Notes: generated from the letters alone by a model not told the origin. A stretch of 5,498 bases of DNA from Pseudomonadota bacterium (GCA_008501575.1 QQUO01000155.1:1-5498), one strand, 5' to 3'. Shown: positions 1 to 4,959, numbered from the stretch's first letter. Numbers and translations are program-made.

Positions 1-2
1 AC

Positions 3-278
3 TGCCACTGCAGCCCCAATTGCGTGGTCAATAATCTTTGCAATCAAATCCCCGGCAGCACCCCGGATTTTATCGACCTCAACAGCCAGAACTACCGCCT
101 CAATATTAACGCCGCCAGCATCAACCAGGGCATGGCCATCCCCACAAACCTAAGCACCCACTCACCCCAATTCGAATACCAAAAACACCAACAAGCCCAA
201 CCCAGACTCAACGACGGCATCCTCGACATCGGCGCCTACGAAACCATTGATCTGATTTTTGCTCATGGGTTTGAGTGA
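3..278 (+). CDS. C-terminal end of a secreted choice-of-anchor Q / parallel beta-helix type protein (5' truncated by window)
   Basis: The open frame is already open at base 3 and ends with TGA at 276-278, so this is the last ~91 residues of a longer protein and the real start lies outside the window. The visible part begins Cys-rich (C-H-C-S-P-N-C, then a further Cys), continues with a PDFIDLNSQNYRLN segment, and reaches DIGAYE near the end. This order (a 'D-F..-.YRL' strand, then a serine/alanine-rich 'AINxG' equivalent, then DIGAYE) is what the choice-of-anchor Q domain of bacterial surface and secreted beta-helix proteins looks like. The very C-terminus is IDLIFAHGFE, resembling the IFxDGFE tails seen on exported proteins in some gammaproteobacteria; whether it is a sorting signal is not known to me. 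The protein probably acts outside the cell or on its surface; ligand or substrate cannot be told. A GTG at 24 is in frame but is internal, not a start. Confidence 0.7.
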   Translation, partial: CHCSPNCVVNNLCNQIPGSTPDFIDLNSQNYRLNINAASINQGMAIPTNLSTHSPQFEYQKHQQAQPRLNDGILDIGAYETIDLIFAHGFE

Positions 279-297
279 GTAGGATTATTAAAAACCC

Positions 298-332
298 GTT
301 GTCCTCGGGATCCGACCCGAGAACCTCATAAC
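298..332 (+). repeat. GTCAT-type palindrome, plus orientation, slightly decayed
   Basis: CTCGGG (304-309) pairs with CCCGAG (316-321) around a 6-nt loop, and the unit ends in CTCATAAC instead of CTCATGAC. The next pair outward is C303 against A322, a mismatch: the left arm is of the CCTCGGG type and the right arm of the CCGAGAA type, so this copy is a mosaic or is caught between two stem sequences. It lies 20 bp after the stop of the first gene. Confidence 0.75.
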
Positions 333-359
333 GTCCAAATATCACCTAAAACCAACACC

Positions 360-503
360 GTCATTCTCGGGCTACGACCCGAGAATCTCATGACTTCTAC
401 GTAATATTCGCTAAATAGATAATTATCAACGTTCTGCTATAGGACTTAATAATAAGTATTCCCAAAACTAACCGAGATCCTCGGGTCGATGCCCGAGGAT
501 GAC
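360..503. repeat. 144-bp paired-palindrome element, copy A (REPIN-like)
   Basis: Two palindromes face each other. The left one (360-394, stem ATTCTCGGG 363-371 / CCCGAGAAT 378-386, loop CTACGA) reads GTCAT...CTCATGAC. The right one (474-503, stem ATCCTCGGG 477-485 / CCCGAGGAT 492-500, loop TCGATG) is in reverse orientation and ends ATGAC. The whole unit therefore has 12-bp terminal inverted repeats, GTCATYCTCGGG. The ~79-bp spacer between them aligns without gaps to the spacer of the element at 1022-1165, which is exactly the same length. No coding capacity is visible. It may be a non-autonomous mobile unit; function is unknown. Confidence 0.8.
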
Positions 504-530
504 AAAGTGGGTTGAAATTCAAAAATAAAA

Positions 531-565
531 GACGTCATTCTCGGGCTACGACCCGAGAATCTCCC
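531..565 (+). repeat. GTCAT-type palindrome immediately upstream of the GIY-YIG gene
   Basis: ATTCTCGGG (537-545) and CCCGAGAAT (552-560) form a perfect 9-bp stem around the loop CTACGA, the same stem and loop as at 363-386. The unit begins GTCAT at 534 and ends CTC, losing the ATGAC tail. It sits about 30 bp before the GIY-YIG start codon and may be the left end of a larger composite that includes that gene. Confidence 0.8.
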
Positions 566-578
566 AGAGCTAAAGTGA

Positions 579-587
579 TGTGATAAA
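579..587 (+). promoter_or_regulatory. Possible extended -10 element for the GIY-YIG gene
   Basis: TG-T-GATAAA matches the TGn extended -10 pattern with 4 of 6 bases of TATAAT. It sits 8 bp before the ATG, so transcription would begin at or near the start codon. No convincing -35 is seen because the upstream palindrome occupies that place. Confidence 0.25.
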
Positions 588-595
588 ATCGTTTT

Positions 596-886
596 ATGAA
601 ACAACCTGCTGTATACATCGTAACCAACAAACCCCACGGCACACTCTATACAGGTGTGACCAGCCAATTAATTAAACGTGTTCATCAACATAAATCACAT
701 GTGGTGAAAGGTTTTACAGATAAATACAACGGCACTCACCTGGTTCATTATGAATTGTATGAAGACATGAACCAGGCGATACAGCGTGAGAAGAATATCA
801 AGCATTGGCTGCGCGAATGGAAAATAGCCCTGATAGAAAAAAATAACCCAGAATGGCGCGATCTCTGGGATGAGATTATTGGTTAA
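596..886 (+). CDS. Small single-domain GIY-YIG nuclease (COG2827-type)
   Basis: This 96-residue protein is almost entirely a GIY-YIG nuclease domain. The first motif appears as A-V-Y-I (Y7), the second as L-Y-T-G-V-T (YTG at 18-20 in the YIG position), followed by Arg28 in the helix that normally carries the active-site Arg, the conserved H-Y-E-L-Y stretch around 51-55, and R-E-K-N-I-K with Glu65 as the likely metal-binding catalytic Glu. All core residues are present, so it should be active. Length and the M-K-Q-P-A-V-Y-I start match stand-alone members of the family, which supports ATG 596. There is no clear Shine-Dalgarno; TGTGATAAA at 579-587 resembles an extended -10 that would give a nearly leaderless message. 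The substrate of these small proteins is not established. The gene is tightly bracketed by opposed palindromes (534-565 and 913-991), with only ~30 bp between gene and repeat on either side, which suggests that gene and repeats form one unit. A plain housekeeping or repair role remains possible. Confidence 0.88.
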   Translation: MKQPAVYIVTNKPHGTLYTGVTSQLIKRVHQHKSHVVKGFTDKYNGTHLVHYELYEDMNQAIQREKNIKHWLREWKIALIEKNNPEWRDLWDEIIG

Positions 887-912
887 ATACCATACATCAT
901 AATGAACTTTAT

Positions 913-991
913 GAGATCCTCGTGTGGCCTACATGGATGTAGGACATTCACGATAAAATGGACTAGGTAGTGATCGAAGCACGAGGATGAC
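913..991 (-). repeat. Palindrome with a 55-nt insertion in its loop, minus orientation, just after the GIY-YIG gene
   Basis: The outer stem is ATCCTCGTG (916-924) with CACGAGGAT (980-988), flanked by GAG on the left and ATGAC-type end on the right, so it is an inverse copy of the common palindrome. In place of the usual 5-6 nt loop there are 55 nt holding a perfect small hairpin (CCTACAT 928-934 / ATGTAGG 937-943) and a 26-nt block (948-973) bounded by TCAC and GTGA. The same 26-nt block, reverse-complemented with one mismatch, occurs at 4805-4830. It begins 26 bp after the GIY-YIG stop. Confidence 0.8.
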
Positions 992-1021
992 GAACGGGGT
1001 AGATAACCAAAAAAACAATAT

Positions 1022-1165
1022 GTCATTCTCGGGCTCCGACCCGAGAATCTCATGACTTAAGCGCAACATTCAATGATTGGAGAATTCTTAAAGTTTTTCT
1101 ACAGGACTCATTGTTTAGTATCCCTGAAACTGAATGAGATCCTCGTGTCCTTGCACGAGGATGAC
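1022..1165. repeat. 144-bp paired-palindrome element, copy B, abutting the acs 3' end
   Basis: The left palindrome (1022-1056) has stem ATTCTCGGG 1025-1033 / CCCGAGAAT 1040-1048 and loop CTCCGA. The right palindrome (1136-1165) has stem ATCCTCGTG 1139-1147 / CACGAGGAT 1154-1162. The element is the same length as 360-503 and aligns to it without gaps, with shared spacer words such as GACTT, ATTC, CTA-AGGACT, AGTAT and GAGATCCTCG. The right end lies 6 bp beyond the acs stop codon, so on the acs transcript the hairpin would form right after translation ends. It lacks a following T run, so it is not a canonical terminator, but it could stabilise the 3' end. Confidence 0.82.
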
Positions 1166-1171
1166 AAAACC

Positions 1172-3100
1172 CTACCGATTCAACCGATTCTCAATCAACT
1201 GATCGACCACGTCGGGTTCGGCCAGGGTGGTGGTGTCGCCGAGGGTATCGATCTCATTGGCGGCGATTTTCCGGAGAATGCGGCGCATGATTTTACCGGA
1301 GCGGGTTTTTGGCAGACTGGGGGTGAATTGAATCAGGTCCGGGGTGGCGATGGGGCCGATTTCTTTGCGCACCCATTGCTTTAACTCCGCCGCCAGCTCA
1401 TCACCGGCATCGTCATCATTGTTTAAAATGGCATAGACATAAATACCCTGGCCTTTGATGTCATGGGGATAGCCGACCACCGCGGCTTCCACCACCTGGT
1501 CATGCTCACAAATGGCACTTTCAACTTCGGCCGTACCCATCCGGTGGCCGGAGACATTAATGACATCATCGACCCGGCCGGTGATGCGATAAAAGCCATC
1601 TTCATCACGGCGCGCGCCATCACCGGTGGTGTAAACGCCTTTAAAAGTGGAGAAATAGGTTTGATAAAAACGCTCATGGTCGCCATAGACCGTGCGTAAC
1701 TGCCCGGGCCAACTGTTGGTGATCACTAAATTACCTTCATTTTGACCACTTAATTCGTTGCCATCGCCATCCAGCAGTGCCGGTTTAACCCCAAAAAAGG
1801 GCAGGGAGGCTTTGCCCGGTTTTAACGGCGTGACACCGGCTAAGGGCGTGATCATCATGCCGCCGGTTTCGGTTTGCCACCAGGTATCAATCACCGGACA
1901 GCGTTTGTTGCCGACTTTTTCATAATACCATTCCCAGGCCTCGACATTAATCGGCTCGCCCACAGAACCCAACACCCGCAAAGATTTACGCGAGGTTTTT
2001 TCAACAAACTCATCACCTTGTTTCATCAGTGCCCGAATGGCTGTGGGTGCGGTATAAACAATATCAATGCGATGCTTATCAACAATCTGCCAAAAACGAC
2101 TGTAATCAGGATAACTCGGCACGCCTTCAAACATCACCGTGGTACAGCCATTGGCCAGCGGGCCATACACCACATAACTGTGACCGGTGACCCAGCCGAT
2201 GTCGGCCGTACACCAATAAACATCATTTTTCTGCAGGCCAAACACTTCCTTATGGGTGAAGGCACAAAACACCAAATACCCGCCGGTGGTGTGTACCACA
2301 CCTTTGGGTGAGCCGGTGGAACCGGAAGTATAGAGAATAAATAAAGGATCCTCGGCATTCATCGCCACCGCCTGACACTCATCGCTGACGTCTTTGGCCA
2401 GCTCATGATACCAGTGATCATGGTCTTGCATCGCCACCGCTTCCTTGTCAGTTTGAACCACCAGCACATCGGTTAAATAATCCTGTACACCGGGTTTTAC
2501 GAAAGCTTTATCAACATTGGCTTTGAGTGGGATTTTCTTACCACCACGGCGGCTGTAATCAGCGGTAATCACAAATTGAGATTGACAATTAATAATGCGA
2601 TCACCCAGGGCATCGGCCGAAAAACCGCCGAACACCACCGAATGGATGGCACCAATCCGGGTACAGGCCAGCATCGCATAAGCCGCTTCGGGAATCATCG
2701 GCATATACAGGGTCACTCGATCACCTTTTTTGACACCGATCTTTTTTAAGACATTGGCAAAGCGACAAACTTCCGAGTACAGGTCACCATAACTAATGTG
2801 GCGGCTTTTCTTGGGATCATCGCCTTCCCAGATAATCGCGGTCTGATCGGATTTTTCCGGTAAATGCCGATCAATACAGTTATAAGATACATTCAGCTCA
2901 CCATCGCCATACCAGCGAATATGCAAGTCCTCCTGATCGAAAGACACATCCTTAACCTCAGAATAAGGCTTAAACCAATCCAAAATCTGCCCCTGCTGTC
3001 GCCAAAATGCTTCATTATTTTCAATACTCTGACGATACAAATCCTGATAACTTTCCATGGTGAATCGGGACGGGGCTTTATTTTTAATGGGTTCGGTCAT
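1172..3100 (-). CDS. acs: Acetyl-CoA synthetase, AMP-forming
   Basis: The 642-residue protein activates acetate with ATP to acetyl-AMP and then transfers the acetyl group to CoA, feeding acetate into central metabolism in the cytoplasm. From N to C it has the ACAS N-terminal domain (about 14-75), the large AMP-binding domain with P-loop YTSGSTGSPKG (257-267), the TWWQTETGG motif (406-414) whose Trp408 caps the small acetate pocket, TTGDGARRD (491-499), the hinge GRVDDVINVSGHR (508-520), and the C-terminal lid with PKTRSGK (597-603). Lys603 corresponds to Salmonella Lys609, the catalytic lysine controlled by reversible acetylation. Length fits the family (about 650). The ORF stays open to 3163, but the start at 3100 is chosen because GAGGT lies 6 nt upstream, the protein then begins MTEPIKNK in line with homologues, and the predicted promoter lies between the two starts. 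The gene is a single transcription unit, convergent with the GIY-YIG gene and divergent from sdpR. Confidence 0.97.
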   Translation of the reverse strand: MTEPIKNKAPSRFTMESYQDLYRQSIENNEAFWRQQGQILDWFKPYSEVKDVSFDQEDLHIRWYGDGELNVSYNCIDRHLPEKSDQTAIIWEGDDPKKSRHISYGDLYSEVCRFANVLKKIGVKKGDRVTLYMPMIPEAAYAMLACTRIGAIHSVVFGGFSADALGDRIINCQSQFVITADYSRRGGKKIPLKANVDKAFVKPGVQDYLTDVLVVQTDKEAVAMQDHDHWYHELAKDVSDECQAVAMNAEDPLFILYTSGSTGSPKGVVHTTGGYLVFCAFTHKEVFGLQKNDVYWCTADIGWVTGHSYVVYGPLANGCTTVMFEGVPSYPDYSRFWQIVDKHRIDIVYTAPTAIRALMKQGDEFVEKTSRKSLRVLGSVGEPINVEAWEWYYEKVGNKRCPVIDTWWQTETGGMMITPLAGVTPLKPGKASLPFFGVKPALLDGDGNELSGQNEGNLVITNSWPGQLRTVYGDHERFYQTYFSTFKGVYTTGDGARRDEDGFYRITGRVDDVINVSGHRMGTAEVESAICEHDQVVEAAVVGYPHDIKGQGIYVYAILNNDDDAGDELAAELKQWVRKEIGPIATPDLIQFTPSLPKTRSGKIMRRILRKIAANEIDTLGDTTTLAEPDVVDQLIENRLNR

Positions 3101-3104
3101 GTCT

Positions 3105-3109
3105 ACCTC
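3105..3109 (-). promoter_or_regulatory. Ribosome binding site of acs, deciding the start
   Basis: On the minus strand the sequence reads TTGAGGTAGAC then ATG at 3100. GAGG(T) is a clear Shine-Dalgarno at normal spacing. No comparable site precedes the more upstream in-frame start at 3163. Confidence 0.7.
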
Positions 3110-3133
3110 AATATCGATTTTTATAATGAAACC

Positions 3134-3163
3134 ATTATAACCAAAACAAAGTATACCTGTCAT
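3134..3163 (-). promoter_or_regulatory. Sigma70-type promoter of acs
   Basis: Read on the minus strand, ATGACA (3163-3158, 5 of 6 to TTGACA), an 18-bp spacer and a perfect TATAAT (3139-3134) are followed by about 27 nt of leader before the acs ATG. This is the best promoter in the window. Any upstream activator (such as CRP, which controls acs in enteric bacteria) cannot be confirmed from the sequence. Confidence 0.6.
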
Positions 3164-3197
3164 GCAGGAAACGCCTGACCAAATGACAAACTACCTT

Positions 3198-3209
3198 AGC
3201 TGCGCAGCT
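3198..3209. other. 12-bp perfect palindrome upstream of the acs promoter
   Basis: AGCTGCGCAGCT is self-complementary and is centred about 75 bp upstream of the predicted acs transcription start. It is unrelated in sequence to the GTCAT-type repeats around it. It could be a regulator site or a chance or decayed hairpin; nothing else supports a role. Confidence 0.3.
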
Positions 3210-3250
3210 TGCCCCCGCCTTGCACCGCAACATCGTTTATCAAACATCTC

Positions 3251-3337
3251 GTCATCCTCGTGCTTGACACGAGGATCTCCTGACTAATGGAAATTACTTC
3301 AAAGTGCTTAGGTTCTCGGGTCAAGCCCGAGAATGAC
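3251..3337. repeat. 87-bp paired-palindrome element (short REPIN-like form)
   Basis: A plus-orientation palindrome (3251-3284; stem ATCCTCGTG 3254-3262 / CACGAGGAT 3268-3276, loop CTTGA, end CTCCTGAC) is followed after 28 bp by a minus-orientation one (stem TTCTCGGG 3313-3320 / CCCGAGAA 3326-3333, loop TCAAG, end TGAC). Ends are GTCAT and ATGAC outward, as in the 144-bp elements, but the spacer is much shorter. It lies between the divergent acs and sdpR promoters and carries no gene. Confidence 0.75.
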
Positions 3338-3370
3338 GTTTCTTTTATTCGGTTATATACCCATAATAAG

Positions 3371-3383
3371 CACGAGGATGACG
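3371..3383 (-). repeat. Half palindrome remnant
   Basis: CACGAGGATGACG is exactly the outer half of a minus-orientation repeat, with no matching left arm nearby. It is probably a truncated copy left by deletion or incomplete mobility. The rest of the 3173-3484 intergenic region holds only this, the 87-bp element and the two promoters. Confidence 0.6.
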
Positions 3384-3429
3384 TTTCGATTTATTGAGCG
3401 TCACAGCCATTACATATTATAAAAAAAAC

Positions 3430-3459
3430 TTGCCAAATAGATATTTCGATGATAATCTA
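3430..3459 (+). promoter_or_regulatory. Probable sdpR promoter with overlapping inverted repeat
   Basis: TTGCCA (3430-3435) and GATAAT (3451-3456) resemble -35 and -10 elements, though the 15-bp spacer is short. A 5-bp inverted repeat TAGAT (3438-3442) / ATCTA (3455-3459) straddles the -10. In SdpR-type systems the repressor controls its own operon, so this is a plausible operator; the arms are short and this is only suggestive. Confidence 0.35.
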
Positions 3460-3484
3460 AATACAGTTTTTGAAAATACATTAA

Positions 3485-3772
3485 ATGAGAGAAGAGCGTA
3501 CACAAACTTTATTCCAGGCGATTGCCGATACCCAGCGGAGGAAAATCCTGGATGTCCTTAAATCCGGGGAAAAATCTGTGGCGGAAATTAACGAACACAT
3601 TGACGTCAGCGGTGCCACTTTGTCTCATCATTTAAACCTGTTAAAACAAGCCGAACTGGTGCGCGTGCGCCGAGCCGGGCAGAAACGAATTTACACCTTA
3701 AACGTCAGCGCCATGGAACAGCTGCTGATTCACTTTAAACAATTACTATCTGGAGACAACGATGCGCCATAA
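3485..3772 (+). CDS. sdpR: SdpR-family ArsR-type autorepressor
   Basis: This is a 95-residue winged-helix DNA-binding protein. The helix ADTQRRKILDVLK (14-26) is the typical ArsR/SmtB start, SVAEINEHI (31-39) the first HTH helix, SGATLSHHLNLLKQAELV (42-59) the recognition helix region, and VRRAGQKRIYTL (61-72) the beta wing. It has no cysteine and no visible metal-binding cluster, so it is not a metal sensor. Pairing with a downstream SdpI homologue identifies it as the SdpR type, which in Bacillus represses the sdpRI operon until SdpI captures it at the membrane. Its stop codon overlaps the start of the next gene by 11 bp, so the two are translated together. No strong Shine-Dalgarno precedes ATG 3485. 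SdpR is a likely identity; a generic ArsR regulator is the alternative. Confidence 0.88.
   Translation: MREERTQTLFQAIADTQRRKILDVLKSGEKSVAEINEHIDVSGATLSHHLNLLKQAELVRVRRAGQKRIYTLNVSAMEQLLIHFKQLLSGDNDAP
3752..3755 (+). promoter_or_regulatory. Ribosome binding site of sdpI inside the sdpR gene
   Basis: GGAG lies 6 nt before ATG 3762, within the last codons of sdpR, and supports that start and translational coupling. Confidence 0.6.
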
Positions 3773-4415
3773 AACCTTAATTATCACCACCCTGATGACC
3801 ATCGCCATCAGTTGGATAGTCGCCTTTTTCTACAGTCCTTATTTACCTGATCCGATACCGACGCATTGGAACATCAAAGGTGAAATCGACGGCTGGACCG
3901 CCAAACCCTGGGGCGTATACATCATCCCCATTATCAGCACCATAACCACCGGCCTGTTACTCTTTTTACCGAAAATCGCACCCAAAGGCTTCCGCCTGGA
4001 AGGCGCCTTAAAAGTCTATTACCTGCTGACCCTGGTGATTGCCATATTCATGTTACTGATTATGATATTCACATTCAGCGCCGCCCAGAACCAAAACTTT
4101 AACATGACCACCTGGATTATGTCCGGTATCGGTTTGCTCTTTATCATCATCGGCAACTACCTCACAAAAATCCCGAAAAACTTCTTCCTCGGCATCCGCA
4201 CACCCTGGACATTAGCCAGCGACGAAGTCTGGTACAAAACCCACCGCCTCAGCGCCTGGGTCTTCATCATCGCCGGCCTGGTAATGATGCTGTCACCAAT
4301 AACACCCTACCAACAAACCATCCTCATCACCGTCATCATCGCCACCGCCACCATCCCCATCCTGTATTCCCTCTATATGTACAAAAAAGTAGAGGGCTTC
4401 AAAAGTGAAGATTAA
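3762..4415 (+). CDS. sdpI: SdpI-family membrane protein with N-terminal DUF1648
   Basis: The 217-residue protein is very hydrophobic, with six likely membrane helices near residues 5-24, 51-69, 86-107, 116-134, 164-180 and 186-206. After the first helix comes the DUF1648 signature PDPIPTHWNIKGEIDGW (29-45), and between helices four and five the SdpI signature NFFLGIRTPWT (140-150) with SDEVWYKTHRLSAW (153-166). In Bacillus subtilis SdpI gives immunity to the SdpC toxin and also relays the signal by binding SdpR. Here it is the second gene of an overlapping pair with sdpR. No sdpABC toxin genes are in the window, so immunity to a self-made toxin cannot be claimed; the proteobacterial homologues may protect against foreign peptides or serve in envelope homeostasis. 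The short charged tail ends in KSED, and its last codons form one arm of a long inverted repeat. Confidence 0.9.
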   Translation: MRHKTLIITTLMTIAISWIVAFFYSPYLPDPIPTHWNIKGEIDGWTAKPWGVYIIPIISTITTGLLLFLPKIAPKGFRLEGALKVYYLLTLVIAIFMLLIMIFTFSAAQNQNFNMTTWIMSGIGLLFIIIGNYLTKIPKNFFLGIRTPWTLASDEVWYKTHRLSAWVFIIAGLVMMLSPITPYQQTILITVIIATATIPILYSLYMYKKVEGFKSED

Positions 4416-4430
4416 TATAAAGCCCTCTAC
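4389..4430 (+). other. 11-bp inverted repeat spanning the sdpI stop codon
   Basis: GTAGAGGGCTT (4389-4399, coding for the end of SdpI) is perfectly complementary to AAGCCCTCTAC (4420-4430), with a 20-nt loop that holds the TAA stop at 4413-4415. No T run follows, so it is not a standard terminator, and the next palindrome (4430-4449) starts at its last base. It may protect or end the sdpRI transcript. Confidence 0.5.
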
Positions 4431-4463
4431 CCCGTGCCCCGACACGGGGTCCAGCGTCTTTAA
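4430..4463. repeat. CCCCGTG-type palindrome, short-loop form
   Basis: CCCCGTG (4430-4436) pairs with CACGGGG (4443-4449) around CCCCGA, followed by CCAGCGTCTTTAA. The same stem and tail (CCAGTGTCTTTAA, 4908-4920) recur at 4793-4920 with a 100-nt loop in place of 6 nt, so this copy looks like the empty form. Confidence 0.75.
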
Positions 4464-4498
4464 AAAACAGCAATGAAGACAATTAAATAACCGACACA

Positions 4499-4534
4499 GT
4501 CGTCCTCGGCCTCCGAGCCGAGGATCTCATGACG
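4499..4534 (+). repeat. GTC-type palindrome with a CCTCGGC stem
   Basis: TCCTCGGC (4503-4510) pairs with GCCGAGGA (4517-4524) around CTCCGA; the unit ends CTCATGAC. The last stem base pair is C-G where other copies have G-C, changed on both arms. Confidence 0.75.
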
Positions 4535-4691
4535 CTATCCAAACTCCAAACCACCGCGACGTATTCGGGCTGCCCTAAGGGGCCCTAATGTTGGTGACAC
4601 GAGGATCTCATGACGCAGTCCAAATCCTCAAACACCGCGACGTCCTCGGGCTGACCTAAGGGGCCCTAATGTTGGTGACACGGGGCAGCTT
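4530..4691 (+). repeat. 81-bp direct tandem duplication containing mosaic palindromes
   Basis: Units 4530-4610 and 4611-4691 align with a period of exactly 81 bp through TGACGC, ACCGCGACGT, CGGGCTG, CCTAAGGGGCCCTAATG and TTGGTGACACG. Each unit is a linker followed by the left arm of a palindrome, a loop enlarged by about 25 nt, and a right arm. Unit 1 has a damaged left arm (GTATTCGGG) with right arm CACGAGGATCTCA. Unit 2 has a good left arm (TCCTCGGG) but a right arm CACGGGG of the other stem family. These combinations do not pair well, which suggests recombination among repeats. Confidence 0.75.
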
Positions 4692-4735
4692 CCGCATCCT
4701 GCTAACGCTGCAGACCCACATCCATGTAGGCCACC
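4684..4735 (+). repeat. Direct repeat copy 1 (GCATCCTGCTAACG module)
   Basis: This ~52-bp block is repeated at 4833-4883 about 149 bp downstream. It begins GGCAGC and contains GCATCCTGCTAACGCTGCAG and then CCCACATCCATGTAGGCCACC. GCAGC (4685-4689) can pair with GCTGC (4707-4711); in the second copy both arms differ in a matching way. Confidence 0.7.
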
Positions 4736-4792
4736 CAGTTCGTGAAACGAACATAAGTGTAGCTTATCCATCAACAAAAATGACGCCAGTCA

Positions 4793-4920
4793 CCCCGTGC
4801 CCGGTCACTATCTAGTCCATTTTATCGTGACAGGCAACTATCGCATCCTGCTAACGTTGCAGACTTACTTCCTGTAAGCCACCTACGTCCTGTAGGCCAC
4901 ACGGGGCCCAGTGTCTTTAA
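4793..4920. repeat. CCCCGTG-type palindrome with a ~100-nt loop insertion
   Basis: CCCCGTG (4793-4799) pairs with CACGGGG (4900-4906) and is followed by CCAGTGTCTTTAA, as at 4430-4463. The loop holds the 26-nt block 4805-4830 (one mismatch from the reverse complement of 948-973), the GGCAAC...GTTGC module (4833-4861), and two consecutive small hairpins, CTTAC/GTAAG (4864-4878) and CCTAC/GTAGG (4882-4896). The block order matches the loop of 913-991 read on the other strand, with an extra ~45 nt. No gene is visible. Confidence 0.75.
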
Positions 4921-4959
4921 CCAACAAATATTGTCACCCACCACCCAAAAACGACTAAT

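Noticed and set aside
279..595. CRISPR array
   Set aside because: Repeats are palindromes in both orientations with irregular spacing and homologous spacers, and no cas gene is present.
446..667. Minus-strand open frame across the repeats and the start of the GIY-YIG gene
   Set aside because: It is made from palindrome sequence and the antisense of a well-supported gene.
1136..1165. Rho-independent terminator for acs
   Set aside because: The hairpin is strong, but no T run follows on the minus strand; it belongs to the repeat family, so a terminator role is only possible, not supported.
1073..2311. Plus-strand open frames at 1073-1384, 1463-1699 and 1874-2311
   Set aside because: They lie antisense to acs, and their sequences look like the reverse reading of conserved Acs codons with no domain of their own.
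3101..3163. Longer acs reading with start at 3163
   Set aside because: The extra 21 residues overlap the predicted -10 and -35 elements, lack a ribosome binding site and are not expected in the family; 3100 has a good one.
2864..3178. Plus-strand open frame over the acs 5' end and promoter
   Set aside because: It is antisense to the acs start and has no recognisable domain or ribosome binding site.
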